Below the pieces are notes generated by a model, which had not been told where the DNA came from, made no database searches, and saw only the letters and a program-made list of their open reading frames with translations. A stretch of DNA of 64,000 bases, taken from positions 23,837,390-23,901,389 of the forward strand of contig CM055102.1 in assembly GCA_029204225.1 (NCBI GenBank), given 5' to 3'. Each line of letters begins with the position of its first letter. The first letter of the stretch is position 1. Source of the stretch: Diphasiastrum complanatum. Its lineage: Eukaryota > Streptophyta > Lycopodiopsida > Lycopodiales > Lycopodiaceae. The position numbers and the translations under genes were made by a program. Of this stretch, positions 37,517-48,949 are shown piece by piece.

Positions 37517-38290
37517 TGAAGAAAAGCATAGCAATATCGACACAAATCTGAATGCAGAACAATAGAGCTGTTATCAGATTAAGTATAGCAAAATATACAT
37601 GTCAATAATGCTATGGAGCACAAGACAATAGCGGACGAAACCACGTGCTCTACAAAGCTAATTCAATCTGTAAAAAGGATTGAACCTATTACTGACAATA
37701 CAAAAGAATCAATGCGCAAGGCATCTACTTCCTCTATCTCCGATAAGTTTCTGATGCTATTATTTTCACACACGTTTGAATACGCAAGTGGTATTCAATA
37801 TATACATAATTTTACAGGTGTGCAAATGAAGAAAGTACGAAGTGGATGTGCTGTCTATAGGAGATCGTGGGTGGCTGCTGTCGTTGTCAAATTTGTTAGC
37901 ACAGTTGCGTGGGATGGGCGTGAAAAACTCATGACATCAGCCTTTGCTGAATTGAACGTTGGTGAAGATGCGAAAAGTGCGACACTCTGACGAAATGCCT
38001 TAGGATTTGATTTACAAGTTGCCTTAGCTTTTCCTAGGGCACCTTCGGCATTTTGTAAGGCAGTGGCGTCTTTTTTGCCTGTCACAAATCACATGTACAA
38101 ACACAGTGTCACGTTTTTCGTCTTTTTCGCCTATGGAAATTTACTTTTATTTATGCAGACAGTCGAGTTTTTCGCCTATCTTATTTTACATGTAAATATG
38201 CAGATTGTCACGACAACATGAGTAAAAATGCAGCATGAATGGAGGCAGATTAAAATAGGATTTAAGAGAGTAGAGGAGATAAATCCGACA
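37517..38290 (-). repeat. 5' LTR of nested copia, truncated
   Basis: About 774 bp closely matching 36372-37139. It starts TGTCGGATTTAT on the minus strand at the target duplication but lacks the last roughly 430 bp of the full LTR, so the deletion that removed the coding region also removed the LTR's inner end and primer binding site. Confidence 0.85.
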
Positions 38291-38295
38291 ATGAC

Positions 38296-38841
38296 TGCCT
38301 TGTCGAAGGTCATAGTAGGGTCTTTAGCCAGCAATGTCCAGGTTGTCTGGAACGATCATGGTAAGGAACGTAGCAAGTAACTGAGCTACTTCTCTTGTGA
38401 GACTGCATGTTCTGCTTCAATGTTGTGTAGCGATAGGAACAGGTTCTTCATCTTCTTGATGAAGCTTGTGAGATCTTTGCCATCCCATCTTAGATAGGTA
38501 AGTTGATCTTTAAGATGCATTATCTGATTTTGTGACTTAGTCTGAAATCTACTAATGAATGTATCCCACATCTTTCTAGCATTAAAGATTGATGCGAGGT
38601 CAAGGGTTATGTTGTCTTCGATGGAAGAGGAGATGACAGCTACTGCTTTGTTGTTCTTCTCTTTTCACTCCCGAAGATCTTTGCCTGTGCTGGCTGGCAT
38701 CTCTTCGGTGCCATCCACCCATGGCCATAACACTTCTCCTCTTAGGATAAGCGATGTCTTCACCTTCCAAGCAAGAAAGTTTGATCCATCTGCTTCAAGT
38801 ATTGTGCATATCTTTGATTGGATGCTGTGAATGAAAGCCAT
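38296..38841 (-). pseudogene. copia gag N-terminal part
   Basis: ATG near 38841 on the minus strand begins MAFIHSIQSKICTILEADGS, then SNFLAWKVKTSLILRG. The middle part includes MWDTFISRFQTKS (38571 down), with a frame change and a stop near 38387. It continues across the nested insertion at 35934. Confidence 0.8.
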
Positions 38842-38874
38842 AGTCTCAATGATGAGGCTCTGATTAAGCCTTAT

Positions 38875-38887
38875 GGCTCTGATACCA
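38875..38887 (-). promoter_or_regulatory. primer binding site
   Basis: The minus strand reads TGGTATCAGAGCC, one base from the LTR end TTCAACA. Confidence 0.9.
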
Positions 38888-38888
38888 A

Positions 38889-39472
38889 TGTTGAAAATAT
38901 AGTAGGTACTTCCGATTGGATCTCTCTGTATTGGCGAGGTCTCCCTCACACGACAATAATTCCGGTTAAGCTCAGATGGAGCCGATCTGTCGGATAAGGC
39001 TACTGCCCCAAGTCGTGATAAATCATCCTCTGAGCAGCAGATAGCTACTGCTAATTTGACAATGAATTTATAAACTGTACATAATGTCTAATGACAGCGG
39101 AAACTTATCTACTCACAAAAATTAAACAAGCATCACAACATTCACAAATTGCACACTGAGTAGAAAAGATGTACTCGTCTATATTGTCAGAATCGAGTTT
39201 ACAACAAAGGTTCTTTCTTGAGCGCTGTCTGTTTCCCAGATCAGCGCGTCGGCATGAGAGAGGTGTTCTCTTCTCACAAATGGAACTAGCTACTGCTAGA
39301 CCTATCTTTCTTCCTTGATGCGCACCTCACTGGGTATTGCATTTAGGATTCTCTCTATGTATGTGTATATGACTTTGTCTCTGATCCAATACATATATCA
39401 TGTTGGATTAGATTACAAGATTTATTACCTAAGTTTAAGCTAAGCATCCATTTAGGTATATTTTTGTTAACA
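38889..39472 (-). repeat. 5' LTR of the outer copia, about 584 bp
   Basis: On the minus strand it begins TGTTAACAAAAA and ends ATATTTTCAACA, followed by the primer binding site and gag. The upstream edge rests on the TGTT/AACA ends only, because the 3' LTR is missing. Confidence 0.65.
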
Positions 39473-39830
39473 TTGCATGGCAACGGTGGATCGTGATAGT
39501 TTGAAAAACTTCACGCCCGAGCCGATAGTTCCTCCTTATCTTGGCTTACATATGGATACTTTGGACTGTCGGCCTAACTCGAAGTGTCGCCATTCTGAGT
39601 ATGTGGCAAAAAAAAAAAAAATGAAAAAGCTGAAGGTTGGCTGAAACAAAGTCCTGGGTCATTTTAGACCTATTGTCGTCTTTTATCAAAAATGTGAAAC
39701 GCAAAAAATATGAACTGTGCGACAAACAGTTCAAATATGCAGACTGTGCAGAAACTAGTCAAAATTATGCAGCAGTCTAAAAGACAAAGAAAAAAAATAC
39801 TAAGGCTTTAAAGTAGAAACTTAATGTTTC
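39473..39830. other. no gene seen
   Basis: AT-rich spacer with an A13 run near 39609 between two retroelements. Confidence 0.4.
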
Positions 39831-39839
39831 TTCACTTAG

Positions 39840-40790
39840 TCGTTGATTTTGCATCTGCAACTCGAACTACTTTTGCTTCAATCCATTTGGTCATATAATC
39901 AGTTGCAACAATGATATATCTGGCTTGAGATCCCCATGCCGCAGGATGAATAGGACCAACATAGTCGAGGTCTTATTTCTCAAACGGTGCTTGCAATAAA
40001 ACTGGATGTAAAGGTTCATATTTCTATCGTGTAGGACAACATGCTCGTTGACAAACATCACATGACTGAATATAATTTTCTGTATCTTTATGAAGTGTAG
40101 GCCACCAACGTCCTGATTGTAAAAGTTTGCGAATAGTGATATCTGTTGAAAAATGTCATCCGCCTATTCCATCATGTGAAAACATTATAAGTTCAGGTAC
40201 TTCATGCGGCAAAACACATCTTCGCAAAATATCATCCACTCCTCGGCGACATAATTGTCCAACAATCAACTAATAAGGTTGTGCCTTAAGAATCAATTGT
40301 CTCTTTTGTACTTTGTCAAGGAATCATTAGGTTCAACAATATCGGCTGCCCACTCAGGTACTGCTTCAACGTAGAACAACGCAACGTCTGGTAGTTCATC
40401 ATCCACTTCAGTATTATTTGGTGCTGATTCAATCCTTGAAACATGATTGGCCAAATAATGTTGTTCACCCTTTCGAACCACAACTCGAAAATTGAATTCG
40501 GTCAATAAAAGTAGCCATCTTGCAGTACGTCCCGTGTTACATGTCTTGTTCACCAAATAAAGTAACGGCTGATGATCAATATAAAATGCGAAATGCGTTG
40601 CCACTAGATAATGTCAAAACTTCTTAACAAAAAAACTCATGGCCAACGCTTCACGTTCGGTTGTCATATATTTCTTCTCAGAATCTGTAAGCTGTTTGCT
40701 TGCAAACCTGATAGGATAATCCTTCTTATATTCACCTGGCTGCATCAAAACTGATCCAATGGCATATTTTGAGGCATCAGTATGAACATG
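39840..40790 (-). pseudogene. gypsy RNase H and integrase remnant
   Basis: RNase H stretches TEREALAMSFFVKKF and FYIDHQPLLYLVNK, then ANHVSRI, are clear on the minus strand (40293-40700). Integrase below 40290 is much more broken; its core survives as a stretch near 39850-39960 ending KWIEAKVVRV. Confidence 0.75.
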
Positions 40791-41344
40791 AAACTAATTG
40801 TCCAGATTGGAGCTCGTATGTTTACAGGTTCTTGTCTTCAGAATATGTTGTTTTATTTGTTTCTTTCTCGTGTTCGTGTTTTGGTTCTTTCATCTTGTTC
40901 CAGAACAGTTTCGAGGTTGGTTTCGCATGTTATCAGGCTTCCTGGGTATTCATTAGATGTGTTCTTGTTATTACAATGCCCAAACCAGGCAGAATGGACT
41001 GATTAACGTTGTAGTATTGTCCTGCCCGTCAGAGGACATTCAGGTTTGTCACTTGAAAAACTGGAAAAGAAAAAGTCGCGAAAAAGAGCTAGAAAAAGAT
41101 TCAATGGCGAAGAAAACTAGAAAAGATCTCGAAAATACAAGAAGAAAACGCAAAAATGGATACACAAAAAAAGTGGTATCAAATTTTTTTTTGTTTTTTG
41201 TTTTTTGTTTTTTGCACCATATTCAAAGGCTCTGGGGAGATGGTGGTGCGTTCAAAATCGCAATCAAAGATTTCGGGCCAGTCATGATTGGAATTAAGTG
41301 ATTCGGTCGAGAATTGATCGAATTGTCTTAGTCGAGATCTGATC

Positions 41345-42450
41345 ATGTCCTTCGGTCAAGATCTGAACTGGAACCCGTCGGTGAAGATCCGACGCAAAGC
41401 CTTCGGTCGAGATCTGATAGAAGTCTCCGGTCGAGATTCGAAAGGAATGTTCCGGTTGATATCTGACTGGAATGCTCTGGTTGAGATTTGAGTGAAGAGC
41501 TCCGGTCTAGATTTGAATGATAAAAAAAAACACGACAACAAATGCGAAAAAAAATATGAAAAGAATAAAACAAAACAAAAAAACTAGAAAATACACTATA
41601 AGTTTCAGAAAAATACACAAAAAAACTCAGATAAAGCACAAAAAAACACGAAAAACACTAGAAAAAAGAACGAAAAAGCACGAAAAGAACGCGAAAAAGA
41701 CTAGAAAAAATCTCAAAAGTTATGTGGTTTGGCCTTGATCCAATTCGGTCAAGATGGTGAAGGAAACCTTTGGTTGAGATCGGACGCAAGGTCTTCGGTC
41801 GATATCTGACAGAAGTCTCCGGTCAAGACCTGACAGAAGTCGCCAGTCGAGATTTAATAGAAGTCACCGATTGAGATTTGACAGAAGTCACCGGTTGAGA
41901 TCTCAAAGAAGGCGTCGGTCGAGATCCGGTGGAGATTTGACGTTGGTTACCCGGTCGACATATGATGGGTTTAGAAACCTGATGGAATCCTCAGCCTCGG
42001 TTGAGAGCGTACTAGAGTGGCACGACTGAGATTCTAAAAGAATGCCCTAGTCGAGATTGGAACTAGAGACGCTTCGGTCGAGATCTGACTGAATTGACAG
42101 AAGTCGCCGGTTGAGAGTTGAAGTGCAGACGCGGGTGAGATCTGATTGTTTTTTTTGTTTTTTTGGTAAGCACCTGTGTTGGAGGAGATGGTAACAAAGA
42201 GGCGACTCAGCTAAGATGGGACGCGAATGCCTCGGCTGAGTTGGAACCCGAAGGACTCGGCTGAGTTGGGACACAAATGACTCGGTTGAGTTGGGATGCG
42301 AATGACTCAATCGAGATCGGACACGAATGCCTCGGCTGAGTTGGGACACAAATGCCTCAGCTGAGATGGGACGCGAATGCCTCGGTTGAGTTGGGACACA
42401 AATGAGTCAGCTGAGTTGGGACACAAATGAGTTGGTTGAGTTGGGAGAGA
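41345..42450. repeat. minisatellite arrays of 24-25-bp units
   Basis: Two related unit types occur. One is built on GGTCGAGATCTGACAGAAG, about 24 bp, at 41345-41515 and 41751-41940. The other is built on CGGCTGAGTTGGGACACAAA, 25 bp, at 42190-42450. An intermediate unit near 42307 (TCGAGATCGGACACGAAT) links them. A purine-rich AAAACACGAAAA stretch lies between the first two arrays. Confidence 0.85.
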
Positions 42451-43088
42451 AAGAGGGGCAACGTAGATGGTGACGTGAAGAATGTGCAGATGACGTGTGA
42501 AGGGTGGGTGCAGGTTGTTCTGAGCAATGAACGGATCTGGAAATATTTCAGATTGCTTGTATGGATCTGATCAAAGGTAGTGTTGCAACATGTAGCGTTT
42601 CAGAATGTGAGTGGAACAAGCGGCAACGGGCCAAATCTTTACATATTCTCTACTTCAAAATTTGTTGGTTTATTTGTTTCTTTCTCGTGTTTGTGTTATG
42701 GTTCTTTTGTCTTGTTCCAGAACAGTTTCAAAGTTGGTTCTGCCTATTATCAGGCTTCATGGGCATTCAATAGATGTGTTCTTGTTATTACAATGCCCAA
42801 ACCAGATATAATGGACTGATTAACGTTGTAGTATTGTCCTGCCTGTCAAAGGACACTCATGTTTGTCACACTTGCACTGAAGCACATGCATAAATGACCA
42901 CAATCAGTCAAGCATGCATGCCAAATGTTCTTCCATCAGATCAGCATGCAAAACAGTTGAACATTGACTGAAATCCTACTCTAATGCTGCAAAAACGAAC
43001 TGAAATCAGATCCTAAACACTACTGTACTTGCTTAAATCCACAAAACAAAAAACAAAAAACAAAAAACTAATCTACAGCATTTTAGAA

Positions 43089-43130
43089 GTCCAAGAATCA
43101 AGAAACCAACCAGTTTTTTGATTCTTGGAC
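43089..43130. repeat. 13-bp hairpin
   Basis: GTCCAAGAATCAA (43089-43101) and its exact complement TTGATTCTTGGAC (43118-43130) are separated by 16 bp. Confidence 0.85.
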
Positions 43131-43209
43131 ATCCCAAGAACATCAAGAATAGGGATGTAAGGAGATATGCAATAACTACACCACAAACCAGTCTATTTAA
43201 TTTACCTGA

Positions 43210-43992
43210 ATGCTGATTCCTACATTCATGGGTAATCCAAATTTGACACTTTTCAGGATTTAAGGAGATTTGGTATTTGCGACAACGTTCAAATACTTTT
43301 TCCAAACGATCCAAATGGTCTGTATCCGCACTATGGACTCTAAGATCATCCAAGTAGATTTCAAGGAATTTATGTAAATAGTCTTTAAAGACAAACTGCA
43401 TGACTCTTTGAAATGAACTAGATGCATTACAAAGTCCAATATAAGCATAAGTTCTCCACTCTATTGCAAAAGCTATTTTATGGCAATCCACAGGTGTGTT
43501 CTTGACTTGGTTGTAACCACTAAATCCATCAAAAAAACTATATGCTTTCGCTCCAGCAAGACGATCCAATATGCTTTTAGTAAAGGGTAACAGAAAGTGA
43601 TTCTTTCACGTCACTTTGTTCAAAGCTTTGAGATTCATGCAAATTCTCATCTTCTCATTCTTCTTAGGAACGACGACAATTGGCAAAATCCATTCTATAT
43701 GCTCAATTTTGTAAATAAAGTCGGCTTCAAGTAGTCTCTGTAGCTCTTTCTTTACAAGTTCAGTAATGTTTGGATTATAGCGATAAAATTTTGTGACCTT
43801 TGGAACTGCATCAGGTGTTAAAAGTATCGTATGCTCAACCGAGGTAGGAATTCTTTTGAGATCCTTGTACGACCAAGCAAAACAATCTTGGTACCTGATC
43901 AATAATTTTCTTAATGCTTGAAATTGTTCAGGAGTAAGTTGTGCCCCAGCTTGAACAATTTTCTCTAGCTCTCCTGGTCCAGCAAGATTCAT
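43210..43992 (-). pseudogene. gypsy reverse transcriptase remnant
   Basis: Two minus-strand frames with a stop or shift between them near 43570-43606. The first covers the N-terminal part (VVVPKKNEKMRICMNLKALN). The second covers KAYSFFDGFSGYNQV and the catalytic YLDD (about 43366), ending after NPEKCQIW. Confidence 0.85.
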
Positions 43993-44493
43993 TGGCTGAG
44001 TCCTAGCTGGTCCATTGTAAACCTCTTTTGATTATGTTACTTGCTCTTCTAGTTCACGATGAGCCTTGGGTAACATAATCACAACATCATCCAAAGTATA
44101 GCGTTTGAAATGCTCTGGCATATCATGCTGGACTTCTTCTGATTGTTCCTTTTCATAAGGATTGATCTTTGATCTCCATTTAGCTTTCTTGGTAGGAATC
44201 AATTGTAGAGGTGATGATTTTCTAGAAGCTTTGCTCTTCTTTGAAGGTGATGACTTCCTTGATGGTGATTTCTTGCGAGAAGTCTGACTTGAAGAATCAT
44301 CTTTGACCTTTCTCTTTTTTTTATCTAATAAAGGTGGTACATTCTTAGAATCAATTTTTTGAGATGATTTTTCTCATTTCAGGACTGTATTGTAATGTTT
44401 CTTAGCCTGTTTCTTTGTCATTGGTCCTACCATCTTTCCTTGTTTCAATATGGCTGCTTTTGGCGAATTTATTGTCGGTGCATTCGGAATATC
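43993..44493. other. gypsy linker region, no domain seen
   Basis: Between the protease and reverse transcriptase segments. The minus strand is Lys/Ser-rich (KKSPSRKSSPSK-like near 44240) with stops. No domain recognised. Confidence 0.4.
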
Positions 44494-45633
44494 TCAAACT
44501 CCAAATCTTCTAGGATCCATGTGATTGAGGATCTGCTCATCTGTAAGTTCTGCATCTCCATCGTAAGTCAAGGCATGACTAACATGTATTAGATCATCTT
44601 CAATCGGATCTGGAATTGGATCAGTGGTTATCCAAGCCAAATTCATCATATTTAATGGAAAAGTGATTGGCGTATCCAAAGTTTGATCAAGTAAGAAAAT
44701 TTTGTTCAATTTGGATTGATTAACTTGTGGACACATATAGCCTGCTGTACAATCCATTGTTGCAAGAGCTTGATTCCAATTGATAGTGTTGGTTTGAGAG
44801 TTATAATGGACTCCCAAAGTCTTCATTTGTTGATCACAGGTATGATTAGTTGTTGATGAATTATCATCCCCTCTTTCGACTACTTGCTTGATAGTCCAAG
44901 TGATTGGATCTACTTTGATCGCACGCTCACGATTCTCATGAGTAATTTTGCCAATGTCCCAATTATGAATTACTTGCGCAACTCGTAGCCATGGACATCC
45001 CAATAAAATTCGATATACATTTGGCGTGTCAGGTAAGTCCATTACTACAAAAGTAATGACAAACTGCACTCCAACTATTTTGATAGGTACGTCTTCAACC
45101 ATTCCTCTTGGACGGACTGTCGTTTGATCAGCTACCTTGATGACAAAAGTGGCATGCTTCAACTTTTTAAGTCCCCATTTTGCACATAGCTTGATTGAAA
45201 TCAGGTTAACTGAATCTCTATCAATCACGGCTGCTTCTTTACCAAAGTGTCTATGTTGTATCAACAAGGTGATATTTTTCTGCTCACTTTCCCAAGCAGT
45301 TCCTACATTGAGTACTTCTTTTGTTTTTTCAAACCCGACACAAAAAAGTGGCTTCTGACGGACCTGTGGTTCCATTTGAGTCAATCTTTCTACTAATACT
45401 TCTTTTGCTTTAGGCACCAGCTTAAGAAATTCTCCCAGTGTAATATCCATCTTGCTAGACATAATATTTATGATCATTTCTATTTGCGGTGCTTCTGGTT
45501 CTGTCATCTTGATGGATTCTTCATGATGGTGCAATTGTGTAATAACATTTGTTCTTGGATCTGGTTGTGGCATAGAAGGAGAATGGACTTCAGCTGCTGC
45601 TTTAGCGACTTCTTCGGCTTCTTCTTCTTGCAA
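44494..45633 (-). pseudogene. gypsy protease region, 379-residue open frame
   Basis: A long uninterrupted minus-strand frame. The retropepsin fold is suggested by AAVIDRDSVNLIS followed by VYRILLGCPWLR, the usual start and end of plant gypsy protease. The usual D-S/T-G catalytic triad is replaced by Asp-Arg-Asp-Ser, so it is probably inactive although the frame is open. The remainder, down to NHMDPRRFGV, is a linker without a recognised domain. Confidence 0.7.
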
Positions 45634-46240
45634 CTATTTAATCCATCATATCTTGATATCTTTTCTTTTTTGCTTTGAGATTCAGATACACCCCTGATGC
45701 GGTAGGTATATCTGTAGTTGGTGTAGATTCAGCAGGTACTGGATCAACTAGAACCTCCTTCTGCTTCTGAGCTCTGGTAACAACCATCAAAGGTATAGTT
45801 GGTTCAGATTGAACTACCGGCCTTTTTTTGATCATAATCATATTCACTGGAACAATAACCGGTGGTGGTTTGGGTCTTGCAGAACATTCTTTGTAACAGT
45901 GTCCATAACCACATTCTCTACAAAATGGTTAAAATTTTTCTTTGTTTGGACATTCAGCAACTCTATGGTTTTCTTCACATGCAAAACATCCAAGTGGTGC
46001 TCTGGACCATTGTCTAGCTACTTGTTGTTGCACAACAACATAGATAGCATATTGCTCTGAAGGACCACTCTCGTGATCATTGCTATAGATCCATTGCTCA
46101 TTACCAAGATAAGATTCTGGTTCTATTAGATTTGCAGAGGATGACTCTATCCCGTTGGAGCTGGAAGGAGCTAGTCATTTTGGAAATCCAAGGGAAAAAC
46201 TGAAAGGCTTCCCATCAAGACCCTTAGAATAAGTAGGTTC
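45634..46240 (-). pseudogene. gypsy gag C-terminal zinc-knuckle region
   Basis: Minus-strand CFACEENHRVAEC and, after a stop, CRECGYGHCYKEC: two zinc-binding clusters between gag and protease. Confidence 0.6.
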
Positions 46241-46975
46241 TCAATACTGAAGCTTAGCATACCTTTGCTGGATGATCCGAGGATTAAAAGAGCAAAAGGT
46301 TGTTTCATGTCCCGTAGAGTTACACAAATGACAAATAGTATTCGTCATTCGTTGTTTCAATGTTGGACAAATTGAACACCAGCCAGCTAGGAAAAATCTT
46401 TGCAAACTTTTCAGATTCTTTGTTCGCTTTACCATGGAATTCTTCCAAGGCTTTAATCTTTTCATCAAGTTGAGACTGCATCTTTTCCAGCTGTATTTGC
46501 TGGTTTTGACCAAGTTTCTTGAACTATCGATCATCTTCTCTACAATAGCATTGATATTTGTTGATGCAATGGTGGTGGATGTTGTTGTTGTGGTTTGCCC
46601 TACCGTATAAGGCAACATTCCAACATTTGGTTCGTCATCTGAATCTTCATTCTCCTCACGAATTGCATCGTCCATAATGCTTTGTATTGTAGCGTATTCA
46701 TTATGGCGTTTTAGCTCACGTCTAATCCTTTTAGATAGACCTGCTAAGAACCACATAATCAAAGCATCGTCATTGATTAGATCTGGATCACACTCAGATC
46801 TGAGGTGTTTAACCCGTTCAATATAATCTCGTACTGCTTCTCGCTTTCCCATTTTAATTTTACTTAAAAGAAGAAAGGGATCTTCTATAAAATTTTTGGG
46901 CTTAAATCTCGTAATGAGAGCAACTTTAACCACTTTCCAATCTTGACGTTCTGCTTCCTCTTGGTTATAAGACAA
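46241..46975 (-). pseudogene. gypsy gag, 244-residue frame
   Basis: Minus-strand frame starting MSYNQEEAERQDWKVVK. Its helical gag core includes REAVRDYIERVKHLRSECDP and IMWFLAGLSKRIRREL. A zinc-binding C-terminal end follows (CHLCNSTGHETTFC). A Thr-rich patch lies in between. It joins the zinc-knuckle region below. Confidence 0.75.
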
Positions 46976-47760
46976 ATTTGATTATACTCAACCTTCGACG
47001 ACCTTACAGTGGATAAATCTGACACACATATTTATGTGGTAGAGCTAGCCAAGGTTCTTTATGACAAAAACTGGGGTTTTGTGGCTTGGCGAGAGTAAAA
47101 ATTGACTTTTTTCAAGATCCGGATAAATATAATCTTTGTTGAACTCAAAAATGATGATTTACTATATTTTGGCAAAGGATTTGGCGAAGAATCAAGAGTA
47201 ATACAAGTATTTGTGCAAAAAAGAAGCTTTTTTTTGACAAAAATAGGACAATATGACAACTGACTTTTGGGAAACCTTCGCCCAACTCACTGATTATCAA
47301 GAACAATAAGTGGGACTAACACAAACTCTGGCGAAGGTTTAGGCGAAGGTTCAACTCAGAGAACTGATATTTTTATAGAAGTGTTAATTTTCACAAAAGA
47401 CTACCAACAACTAGATGAACCGTCACTTTGGCCTTCTATTTTTGGTATTAATCTTCGTCGACCTGGCAATAGATAGATCTGAATTACAAATACGCATAGT
47501 AAATCGATCGAAGGTTTTTTTTCTATATTTTTAGAGTTTTTGATGATTTTTTGGTGTTTTTTGATGGTTTTTCTGATATTTTTGCAAATCAGCTAGGAAT
47601 CAATCTTCGTACTTCAATCCGAAGGATCTGTAAGTGAAACCGAAGCTTCTTGCAACTCGGAGAAGATTTTTTGGAAGAGGATAAAAAGTTATCAGATTTG
47701 ATGACAATTTTGTCTCCTTTTTGCTCAAATCTGGCAGAAATGACTGATTTTTGTTGGTCT
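46976..47760. other. no gene seen; possible gypsy leader
   Basis: AT-rich, upstream of gag on the minus strand. No LTR edge or primer binding site was recognised. Confidence 0.3.
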
Positions 47761-47762
47761 TC

Positions 47763-48120
47763 TTAATTTCTCAGATCCAAATGGATCTTAAGAATTGTGA
47801 TCTGAATGAGAAATGATCTATTATTTGAGTGAGAATTCAAATCAGTGTTTTGAATTTCTCTACTCCAGTATCTTATTGAGAGCCTGTGGATCTCACAGAT
47901 AGTACACATTACACTAGAATCCTTCGGGATTCTCAAGTATACCCAGTGCCCCACTTGGAAGTCTCTCGGTGGTCTTTTCAGATTTGCATAATGTCGGTCC
48001 CTATTTTGGGCACACAGGACAATTTCACATGCAAACTGTAGCATTTCCTGCATACCATGTAGGAAATTCGCTACCTTCTAAAAGTTGATCGCCCGAGTCT
48101 CTACTGCAATGGATGATATA
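47763..48120 (-). pseudogene. gypsy integrase C-terminal fragment
   Basis: Minus-strand MQEMLQFA, NLKRPPRDFQVGHWVYLRIP closely resembles the plus-strand element at 6796-6925, so both come from one chromovirus family. Frames are broken on both sides. Confidence 0.7.
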
Positions 48121-48949
48121 GGTTCAAAACTGTATACGAACACTCACGACTAAACTGGTAGCCAAATGCTTATAATAACTCAATCTCCATCAAGGATAAC
48201 TTCCTCTCCGAGGAGATTTCTATCAAAATACAAATACATGTCTTTATCTGATCTTTTAATCATGCAAATAATCTTTCTTTTAATAGGTCAAGTATAACTA
48301 GAATTTGAACTATGATTCGTGAATCTTAATTCATCAAATTCTTGTCCTATACTCAATAAAAGAATGTAATAACCTCACATAGGCAATTATCAATGATCAG
48401 AAGAACTTTAAACTAAGAATCATCTCTAGTTTAGCAAATACGGCTGACCAAGAGCGACCAGTGAACTTCGAATCACGAATGTTCATAATGTTACTTTGGT
48501 AATCCATAAAGCCAAAACAAATATTCTATAGTTACTTGGTCTTCAGCCGAATAAACATAGTCGATTTGGTAAGATGGCCAGTCATTACCAAAATTCGACT
48601 ATCTTGTTTGTTCATCAAGGGTAATCTACCATGAACACAATCCTCTCCTATGGATTAGGTATATCCTAGAATCTGAGTTATGATTCACCAATCTCGACGC
48701 TCCAGATTTCCAAGACCATACCATATCATAAGAGTGTACAGAATTCTTAAAAAGACACATGAGTTGTTCCAAAAAGTCCTTTTCATCTGGAAAGTTTCAG
48801 ACTTTTCGTCAAGAGACAAATATCTTACAAGCTTTTAATGCTATTTACGCCAATCTTTGTATATGTACAAAGTTGGTAACCGCTAAACACCTTTAGGATA
48901 TTTAGTTGTCTAGCTGTTTCTAGGGTTGTTTATAAGTTGGCGACGTCGG
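48121..48949. other. no gene seen
   Basis: AT-rich sequence without recognisable domains. Confidence 0.35.

Larger units (their letters stand above)
35935..38290 (-). mobile_element. nested copia element, internally deleted
   Basis: Two related LTRs flank a 377-bp internal remnant. The element is bounded by ATGAC at 35930-35934 and 38291-38295. Without it, the gag frame of the surrounding copia reads through the junction (KAVIDIK). The internal remnant keeps only the end of RNase H and the polypurine tract (plus 37140-37147, CCCCCCTT). Confidence 0.88.
33610..39472 (-). mobile_element. Ty1/copia element, minus strand, interrupted and truncated
   Basis: From high to low: 5' LTR 38889-39472, primer binding site 38875-38887, gag 38841-38296 continuing at 35934-35420, protease end and GAG-pre-integrase (35418-34960), integrase (34960-34451) and the start of reverse transcriptase (34343-33610). 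The gag is split by a second copia at 35935-38290. Reverse transcriptase is cut near 33610 and no 3' LTR of this element was found. Confidence 0.85.
40797..43205. mobile_element. 2.4-kb insertion with terminal repeats and minisatellites
   Basis: It lies between the RNase H and reverse transcriptase segments of the gypsy element, so it is an insertion. It carries two direct repeats of about 234 bp (40819-41052 and 42637-42869), each containing TTATTTGTTTCTTTCTCGTG and GATTAACGTTGTAGTATTG. Between them are arrays of 24-25-bp units (about 41345-41515, 41751-41940 and 42190-42450). No coding region. The terminal repeats could be LTRs of a non-autonomous element, but no primer binding site or target duplication was found. 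Confidence 0.6.
39840..46975 (-). mobile_element. large Ty3/gypsy element, minus strand, decayed
   Basis: From high to low: gag (46975-46241), zinc-knuckle region (about 46010-45870), protease region (45633-44494), reverse transcriptase (43992-43210), then after an insertion RNase H (about 40790-40293) and integrase (about 40290-39840). The stretch FAWSYKDLK before reverse transcriptase resembles non-chromodomain plant gypsy lineages of the Tat group. No LTR was recognised at either end. Stops are frequent. Confidence 0.8.

Noticed and set aside
36712-38085. Paired minus-strand 76-codon frames as a duplicated gene
   Set aside because: They lie inside the two LTR copies of one copia element and simply reflect LTR duplication.
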